A DNA stretch of 64,000 nt, taken from positions 493,026-557,025 of the forward strand of contig OZ025689.1 of assembly GCA_964019335.1 (NCBI GenBank), read 5' to 3'. The DNA is from Diplonema japonicum (Eukaryota; Euglenozoa; Diplonemea; Diplonemida; Diplonemidae). Below, in pieces: positions 57,029 through 64,000 of the stretch. How positions within the stretch are numbered: the stretch's first letter is position 1; each line of letters opens with the position of its first letter. Made by a program: the position numbers and the translations under genes. The notes under the pieces were generated by a model that saw only the letters and a list, made by a program, of their open reading frames with translations, had not been told where the DNA came from and searched no databases.

Positions 57029-58027
57029 GGAAAAAGTAAGCGGGAAAAGAGGGGGTAATATTTTTTTTAAAAAAAAAAAGTGGGGGGCGGGGACATGGGG
57101 AGAAACAGCAAAGTGAACTGGAGACTTCTTTTTCCCCCCACTTTACAGTTTAATATGAGGTTTAAAAAAGGGTCTTTGTGGCACCCTCCTCTTCTCATAT
57201 ATATATTTTTTCCCTTTTTTTTTCTCTTTTTTTTTCTTTTACCTGCATCTATCCGAACTCCTTGCTGTGCACTTAAGAGTGAAACAAGAGGAACAGGGGG
57301 GGGGGGGAATAGGGATTTGAAAAAAAAGAAAAACGAAGACAAAAAAGAAGATGTAAGGAAAGGGGGAAACAGGGGGGGGTTAAAAAAAAGGCTTTCTTTC
57401 CGAAAATGTAAAAAAAAAGACTTTTTCTTATCTCCACATTTTTCCCTTCCCTCCCCTCCCCACCTCTCTAGGTTAAACGGAAGAAATAAAATTGGGGGGG
57501 GGGTTCTTTTTTTTTGGTGGGGGAAGTAAATAAAATTGGGTTTTTTTTAAATTTTTTAAAAAGCTTTTTTTTTTTTTTGAGAAGACAAATGAAATAAAGA
57601 ATGGGTAAAAAAACAAAAAAAAAAATATACATCAACGGTAGGTGAACTGGGAAAGAGAAGAAGAGTAAATAGAAAAGCATCTGAAGGAGAAAAGAAAAAG
57701 AAAAAAAAAGGAGAAATAGAATTTGACTTTTTTTTTTTTTTTTTTTCTCTTTGATGTCTGGTGGCCTCTAGGACACACGGTATGAACCAAACAAACACAC
57801 AATTTGGGAAATAAATTGAAAAAAAAAAAAAGAAAAAAAATAGGGGAAGGGTGCTGCGACCATTTTGTACATGTACACACCGCTCGCGTGTTTACTACCA
57901 CGAACACAGCTTGCTCAGTGGCAACAAAATGTCTTCAATCATTTGGCAAAAGAAAGAGAGAGAGAAAAAAAAGAGAAAAAAAACAAGAAAGAAATTTCCC
58001 AAAGCCATGCCAAGATATAGAGATTTA

Positions 58028-58064
<37 letters not shown>

Positions 58065-58397
58065 AAAAAAGTTATCATTCCCGAGAAAAAGAGAGTGTTT
58101 GAGATTTTCTTTTTAACCAGCACAAAAAAAAAAAGAAAAAAAAAAAAAAAAAGAAAAGAAAGAGGAACAGGCCGTTGCTCGTACGTGTCAGCACAACTTG
58201 GAGAAAGTTATAAAAAAATAAATAAATATTATAAATCAACCAGTAAACACGTTGCCAACGTTCCCCTTTTGCTTGGACAAGTCAAAGATTCGTTCTTGCA
58301 AAAAAAGGGGGGGTGGGAAGCGCTTGTTAGTCTATATTTTTGTCCTATATTTTTCCTCTTTTCTCTTCTGGTTAAAGAAAATGGTACCATCATAAGA

Positions 58398-58437
<40 letters not shown>

Positions 58438-59005
58438 GGAGGAAGGAGAAGGGGGAGGGGGGAACGAATTTTTTTTTACTTTCACTCTTCGTCATTCACC
58501 AGTGGCCCTCATTAATTTAACTAGTTAAATAATGAGATTTTTGGAATTTATAAAAAAAAATGGGTCTTGTCGTGGAAAAAAAATGTACCCAACCCCTTGA
58601 AAAAATCTTTTTTTGGGGGGGGGTAGAGTAGTATTTTGAGAATTTTTGGCCATCTGAGGCCATCGCGGCCCTTAAAAGTGGGAATAAGTGCTTTACTTCC
58701 CTTAAAATGCCACAGCGAAATACGCTATCCCGTATTACCTTTGGAAAATCCCCAAAAAAGTTAACAGTGAAGAGTGAGTGACTCAAATGACGAAGAGTGA
58801 AATAAAACGACTTACTTGCCGCCAAATGAGTTTTATTTTTTAACCCTCGTTGCCGTTTTTTTGCACGTGGTGCAAAAAATTCGGGAACTCGAGTTAAATA
58901 ATGACACATAATTTGTTGGCAGTAAATAGCCTTTTTTTGAGGAAGGGGGGAGGGGGGGGGGGGGGGGAGGAAAAAGTACATCCCTGTCCCAAATGGGACA
59001 TTGTT

Positions 59006-59053
<48 letters not shown>

Positions 59054-60897
59054 GGAATTCCCATATTCGTCATTCGGCCTTAGCCTCCAAGAGGTGTCAT
59101 TAAAAAAGGGTTAAAAAACTCGATCTATTTTTTGCGGTGCGCTGTTGGTGTGCCACCAGGCACTGGGTATCCTACACGTACTTGTCACCGTTCTGCAGTT
59201 GGCATCCTGGTGTCGGCCGTCGGGGTTTGCCTTTTGCAGTATTTTACCACTGCTGGTGCTGGGCATCTCTTCCGATGGCAAAAAAAAAAAGAATTTTCAA
59301 CTCTCAAAAAAAAAAAAAAGTACTTCCCTTTCTTGCTCGATCTTTTGTTTCCTTTTTTTTTTCCTCCCCCTTTTTTTCCACAAGGAAAAAAAGAAGAAGA
59401 AAAAAAAATATCCCCCCTTTCTTCTTCTCCCCTTTTTTTTTCCTCTCACTCTCTCTTTACCAGCTGATTACGCCAAAAAAAAGAGGACTTTTTAAAAAAA
59501 GAAATTGAGGGGGGTCTTTCTTGAGATCCTGGGCTGTCACACAGACACCTTTTTTGTGTTCCCCTCTTTTTTTTTCCTTTTTTTTTTTCGCTTTTTAAAA
59601 AAAAGGGGGGGAGGGGTGCGTTAATCGGTACCATGGCAGAAGAAAAGAAGAATAAGAACGGGGAAAAAAAGAAAAAAAAAAGGGGGGAAGGAAGATCAAA
59701 CTGAGATGTCATCGTTTAAAGGGGGAGAAAAGAAGAAGAGCAGGGAGCCTGATATAAAGACAGGCAAGTACAGCCTAGCTTTGCATGCCGCAACCAGCTT
59801 TCATCTGTAGCTGGGAATGGGAGAGGGAAAAAAAAGAGCCCCCCCCATGGGATCAGGTGTTAGCTACCAAAAAGCAGGAAAGAAAAAAAGCGGGGGGGGG
59901 GCCAAAGACAAAACTTAACTAAGAGTAAAGAGTGTGAGGGGGGGGGGGGGGGGGGGGCATAGGGAGGGTATTTTTTTTAATAAAAAAGATTTACTAAAAG
60001 AAGAAGAAAAAAAAAGCCCTGGCTTACCTGCACCCCTCTTCCATCTGTCAACAAAAATAAAAAACAAAAGAACAATCACAACAACAAAAAACGACTCCCC
60101 CCCCCCCCCCTCTAAACTTGTGGGTTGCTGACGGAGATAAGAAAAAAACGATTAAAAAGAAAACATCAATGGTGCGTAAACACAAGGAGAGGGGGGGGGG
60201 GGGGGGGGGGGGGCTGGTCTTAACTAAGGAGACAGAGAGGTCCCCTGGCTGGGAATGGGGGAGGGGCAATGGGGGATTCTTTCCCCCCCCCCCTTTTTTT
60301 TTAATTCTCCCTATTCCCCAAAACTAGTGCAGTAGCTATAGCAGCGGGTTAAGAAAAAAAAAAAAAATACAATAAGGGGAGATACCACTCTTTCTCTTCT
60401 TTTCGCCCAGTCTAGTATATCTTCCCCCTACCGCAACAACGCTTCCAAAATCGTTAAAGCGTCCCTTTAGAACGTGGGAATCGTCTGAAATTCCCCGGGT
60501 TTGGGTGCAAAAAGCGGGCAGTAGCCAGGCCGCCTTTCGGACACCTGAGACCTTAGGGGGTTTTCTTGTTGTCATGTGTCCCCGTAAATCCCGCTTTGGA
60601 CCCACTTCAGAGATGTGCAAGCGCAGGGAATAATAAAAAAAAAAAAAAAAAGAAATTAAAAAAAAAAGAAGAAACGTGTCAACTTCTCTCATACAAAAGT
60701 ATGGGCGAAACCTGACTTTCGTTTTTTGTTGCCATCAATCGCCATTTTTGCCCATTTTAGAGGGCCCTAGGTTCCAGTTTTTTTTTTTTTTTTTTATTCG
60801 TTTGTTTCGCATTTTTTTTTTTTTCATTGAAAAAGTGTGTAATTTTCATTTTTTTTTTTCTTTTCCCCGGTTCCGCTAGGACAGGCATAGTAGTAGC

Positions 60898-60930
<33 letters not shown>

Positions 60931-61391
60931 CAGGAGGAAAAAAAAATGTAACTAAAACGCCGCTTGCGCTTCTCACAAGAATAGGAGAGAATAGAGAGAG
61001 AGAAAAAAATGGATGAGAAAAAAAAAAGAAGAAAAAAAAAAAAAAAAAAAAAAAAAAAGCGGAACCATTAGTAGAAGAAAGAGGGAATAAATAAAAAAAA
61101 ACTTCTCATTAAAAACAGAATTTTTCTGGGGGTTTTTTTTTTCCGGAGAGGGAGGGGGGACGTACACACAAGAAATAGAAGATGGGGTGAAAGAAAAAAA
61201 AAAAAAAAAAAAAAAAACCCTTTTGAAATTGAAAGGCATATTTGGTGGTAGTGTGGGAGGTGGAGGGGAGTCAAAAAAAAAAAAAAAAAAACTTTTTTTG
61301 TATTTTTTAATCAAATCCAAACAGTAGTTCTTCAGGCCCATCTTCTACCATCACATCTTCCTTAAACTCGATTCGGCAGCTTGTTTGCCTG

Positions 61392-61415
<24 letters not shown>
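56988..61415. other. Strand-switch intergenic region
   Basis: About 4.4 kb between the last minus-strand gene and the piggyBac-like element preceding the first plus-strand gene. No gene is supported; it is full of homopolymer runs up to about 50 bases. It holds an inverted repeat (58480-58802) and two stretches free of runs, 59115-59280 and 60405-60640; the second has a minus-strand open frame of about 75 codons that I do not recognise. A divergent switch like this is where euglenozoan transcription starts would be expected. Confidence 0.5.
58480..58802. repeat. Inverted repeat with perfect 17-bp ends
   Basis: TTTCACTCTTCGTCATT (58480-58496) is exactly inverted at 58786-58802, spanning 323 bp. 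No coding content. Possibly a foldback element. Confidence 0.6.
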
Positions 61416-61422
<7 letters not shown>

Positions 61423-61657
61423 TTAAAGGACGGGGGTTTTTGGGCAAAAAAAAGGTCACCATCGACTTTTTTATTTTCTAAAATTAAAACATCCTCGAGC
61501 ATGCAACCATAGAACGACGCTTGTGTAAAAGAAAATACATCACCCAGGAGGGACAAAAAACACCCCCAGACGCCCCTCAAAGGCCCTGGGAAGTGAATAG
61601 AATAAGGAATTGAAGTGAAATTTATTGTAAAACCCCACCCATAGGTTAGACACTTCC

Positions 61658-63394
61658 TTACTTTTTTCGCTTGGGCCTCGGAGTGCTAGGGGGGGTTTTG
61701 CTTTTGGGACTTGGCTCAGATGACGACCTGGGGAGAAGGGTATGTGTTTGGAGACGCTGGTACCTTAGGCGTTTCTTCGGTGTGGCCGGGCCTCCAGAGG
61801 GGGTAGATTGGGGTGGGTAAACCACTGGTTCGTGATAGTCCGCAAAGCGAGCTGGGCACAGATGCACGTTACAAGCCTTGCAGATGAAGATAGTTTGCAC
61901 CCGGACCCCCAAAACACGCATGTGGTGTGTGCATTGTCTTGCTGCATCCAGTTTTTTGGACCAGTGACCTTTGGTGAAGTCGCGCCTGGCATCTTCCCTG
62001 GGCCCCTCGGTCCCCATTTCAGAACGGGTGCTTGCCGGGCGGTTGTTTCCGGACTGGCGCATAACAGTCGAAAAGCTGTTGTCGCTCATCGCGAACCCGT
62101 TTTTGGGTCTGCCTGGGCCTACTTGCTTCTTCACTGGAGCAAGATTAGGTACATTCTGTCGGTTTTCTTCGGATTGTTACCACCATTGACTGGACTTTCC
62201 TCGGATTGTTTCCACCACAAACCCGATTCCCACATCTGTTGTACAAGGGTAACGCCAGTATAGAAGTTATCGATGCCGGGGTACAAGGGGAACGCTATCG
62301 ATGCCGAGCCATCCACCAGGTGGACACGAATAGTGGCATCGACAAGTCACGTGGGGTGCGCTTTCAGACTGAGCACGACGTTCACTTCATGTCAAGCAAG
62401 ACGCCATTGAAGGCACCGCAGGAGATACGGGAGAATGTTGTAAGAGCTTTCATTGTCGCGCTCGAGCTGCAGGACAAGAAGCTCGAAGTAGAGCTCCGCC
62501 GCCGAGACATTCTGGTTGCCATGTTGTCCTTTTTTGGCATCATAAGCATTGGTGCTTCTGCAGTGATCACGTGGTTCACCAATCCTGCACGCGAGTCAGG
62601 GCTCCCAAACACCAGCACCCCCCTACAATGACCTTCACCAAATGGGAAGGTAATATGCCAAGTGCTGAGATACCTCACATCGGGGTCCACAGTGCTGTGT
62701 TTGATTGCTTTTTCACGCTTTTACAATGGTATTAGCACTGCGGACAGTAGATCGACAAGTTGAACACGACCCTGTGTCAGATCCTGTCCGGTGCACAGCC
62801 TCACCTGTCCTCTTTGCAGGTTGGAATACTCTGAAGCGATGCCTACCGTGTGACTTGATCATACTCTCATCAACGATCGATTCTCCGGGGGAATAGTGTT
62901 GCAGACAGGTAGGGGAGCAAGAATCTTATTTTTTGCAACCTGTCTGTCTCTTCACCCCTCCAAAATGCAACGACCGCTGTAAGCGCAAAAAGCAGTAACG
63001 TTTCATTACACTTGCCAAAAAAAGGTGTGGCGAGGGCACAAATGGTCGGCCAGTAATCTTTTATGCCAGCCTTGCGGATGATGTCCATGAGCACCCACAA
63101 GGCCACAAACTGATAGATATCGTCCACAGTGAAGTCAAAGTCAGGGTTGTGGTACTTGCAAACGGTGCAAAGAGATTTCACAAACCCCATTGAGATGAAC
63201 AGCTTGGAAATCCTTGATGCACTCATGTGGGAAAAGGGTGATTTCTGCCCCCCCCCCCCCCCCCCCCCCCGTGTCCTGTCACTTCTTACGCGTAACCTGC
63301 GTAATATCGCTCTCCCAGGGCATATTTTCACTCTTCTCGTCACTACTGGCGCTAGGTGAGGTCCCATCGTCAGTGAGAATGTCCCCTTGGGCAC
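61658..63394 (-). pseudogene. Degraded piggyBac-type transposase
   Basis: Three separated pieces in correct order: DDIYQFVALWVLMDIIRKAGIKDYW (62870-63394) matches the early DDE_Tnp_1_7 region; GIDNFYTGVTLVQQMWESG (62131-62316) matches the DNFYTS-type block carrying a catalytic Asp; and CTHHMRV...C..C...LC...F.DYH (61658-62134) matches the C-terminal Cys-rich domain, missing some cysteines. Stops and frame changes separate them and the central part is not recognisable, so no functional enzyme is encoded. Confidence 0.75.
62206..62631 (+). other. Plus-strand open frame inside the piggyBac-like element
   Basis: 142 codons opposite to the transposase, ending in a Lys/Arg-rich helix and one hydrophobic segment (ILVAMLSFFGIISIGASAVITWF). 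It partly overlaps the complement of the transposase piece at 62131-62316, so much may be a shadow; the half beyond 62330 has no counterpart on the other strand. Confidence 0.25.
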
Positions 63395-63587
63395 TCCCGA
63401 ACTCGTCTGAATCAGTACTGCTCATATGAGCTTTCGTGCCACCAAAAACTGGTTTCGAGGGTGTTTTTGGAGGTTAATCTAGGGGCCAAAAGTGATTTTC
63501 GATGGAAAAGAAATCGCGGAACTAGGTCATTCTGTGCAAGGGTAAGGGGTACTTAAAATGCCTATACAACAATTTTAATTTTTTGAT

Positions 63588-63603
63588 CGCTAGATATCTA
63601 GCG
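63588..63603. repeat. 16-bp perfect palindrome near the right end of the piggyBac-like element
   Basis: CGCTAGATATCTAGCG, four bases before the right terminal inverted repeat; no matching palindrome at the left end. Confidence 0.8.
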
Positions 63604-63687
63604 CTTCGTCCTTTAATGGTTAAAAAAAAAAAAAAAAAAAAAAGGTCATCAACTAAACACAAAAAAAAAAACTCCTTTTTTTCAACA

Positions 63688-64000
63688 ATGTCCCGCAGCT
63701 TCATGTTTTCCTCTGAGCACGTGACCGAGGGTCACCCTGACAAGATGTGCGATCAGTTCTCGGACGCCGTGTTGGACGCGTGCCTTGCTGACGACCCCAT
63801 GTCGAAGGTGGCATGCGAGTCATGCTGCAAGACAGGGATGGTGATGGTGTTCGGTGAGATCACGACCAAGGCCGTGCTGGACTACCAGACCATCCTCCGC
63901 AACACGGTGAAGAAGATCGGCTACGACGACTCCTCGAAGGGCTTCGACTACAAGACCTGCAACGTTGTGGTCGCCATCGAGCAGCAGTCCCCCGACATCG
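63688..64000 (+). CDS. S-adenosylmethionine synthetase, 5' part (runs off the window)
   Basis: The first 104 residues are present, start at ATG 63688 preceded by TTCAACA. The N-terminal domain is clear: [24 protein letters not shown] (ATP-binding GHPDK), [20 protein letters not shown], and [12 protein letters not shown]. The enzyme joins methionine and ATP to make S-adenosylmethionine in the cytosol. It is the only supported plus-strand cellular gene, and its coding sequence is GC-rich with strongly biased codons, as expected for high expression. The piggyBac-like element sits immediately upstream, so its promoter or splice acceptor is confined to about 65 bp or lies beyond the element. Confidence 0.97.
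   Translation, partial: MSRSFMFSSEHVTEGHPDKMCDQFSDAVLDACLADDPMSKVACESCCKTGMVMVFGEITTKAVLDYQTILRNTVKKIGYDDSSKGFDYKTCNVVVAIEQQSPDI

Larger units (their letters stand above)
61420..63619. mobile_element. piggyBac-like DNA transposon, 2,200 bp, with TTAA target duplication
   Basis: The 13-bp terminal inverted repeats CCATTAAAGGACG (61420-61432; complement at 63607-63619) are flanked on both sides by TTAA (61416-61419 and 63620-63623), the diagnostic piggyBac target. The right end has a perfect 16-bp palindrome CGCTAGATATCTAGCG (63588-63603), a kind of subterminal motif known in this superfamily. The interior holds pieces of a minus-strand transposase. It lies 68 bp upstream of the S-adenosylmethionine synthetase start. 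Confidence 0.85.

Noticed and set aside
61658-62134. Independent zinc-finger gene
   Set aside because: Its Cys/His pattern and position fit the C-terminal domain of the degraded piggyBac transposase lying within exact TTAA-flanked ends.

Overview
The window looks like nuclear DNA of a free-living protist, most likely a euglenozoan and plausibly a diplonemid. The evidence is: (1) every recognisable cellular gene between 1.5 and 57 kb reads on the minus strand with short gaps, as in a long directional gene cluster; (2) the two adenylate-cyclase domains carry the residue pattern of kinetoplastid receptor-type cyclases; (3) genes are mostly intronless, with a few 35-61 bp GT-AG introns; (4) a LINE has a 2A-like motif at the start of ORF2. 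The code is standard. No spliced-leader RNA gene, tRNA, rRNA or CRISPR array was found, so the taxonomic call is an inference. Intergenic DNA is extremely rich in homopolymer tracts (A, T, G or C runs of 10-50).

Layout: 0-1.5 kb holds intergenic repeats. 1.55-8.55 kb holds two tandem paralogues with an unusual DOMON / cytochrome b561 / cytochrome b5 / adenylate cyclase / pseudo-cyclase / B-box-like architecture. Then come a TTC39/IML2-like protein (8.8-11.4 kb), a DMT-type transporter with two introns (13.7-15.8), a pepsin-family protease (16.1-17.3), a small VOC-fold protein (17.4-18.0), an intact 6-kb APE-type LINE (18.3-24.3), an SLC25 carrier (24.4-25.2), a coiled-coil protein with two introns (25.6-27.6), a small unknown protein (27.7-28.0), a PPR protein (28.7-30.4), a SET protein (30.5-31.6), a DgoK-DgoA fusion enzyme of bacterial type (31.7-33.2), a LINE remnant (33.3-34.4), NAP1/HEM of the WAVE complex (34.4-37.4), an iron-ligand-deficient lipoxygenase (37.7-39.2), MsrA (39.4-40.4) overlapping an unknown gene (40.4-41.9), a TBC RabGAP with three introns (42.5-44.1) and an ABCG-type protein with a degraded ATPase (44.6-46.6).

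From 46.7 to 55 kb the DNA is repeat-rich: a rearranged LINE remnant, a ubiquitin-like/LRR gene with homogenised 78-bp repeats and a 3' fragment of it, a short foldback element, a hAT-like element and its 100-bp derivative, and a large inverted repeat. A choline/ethanolamine phosphotransferase gene (55.7-57.0) closes the minus-strand cluster. The 57-63.7 kb stretch is a strand-switch region containing a 2,200-bp piggyBac-like element flanked by TTAA. S-adenosylmethionine synthetase then starts on the plus strand and runs off the window.

Functionally the genes are a mixture of signalling (cyclases, RabGAP, WAVE subunit, SET), lipid and sugar metabolism (phosphotransferase, DgoKA, lipoxygenase-like), mitochondrial functions (carrier, PPR, perhaps TTC39/IML2), repair of oxidised protein (MsrA) and transport. 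They do not form one pathway; their arrangement fits polycistronic transcription of unrelated genes. The strongest candidate for something new is the heme-redox/cyclase fusion pair.
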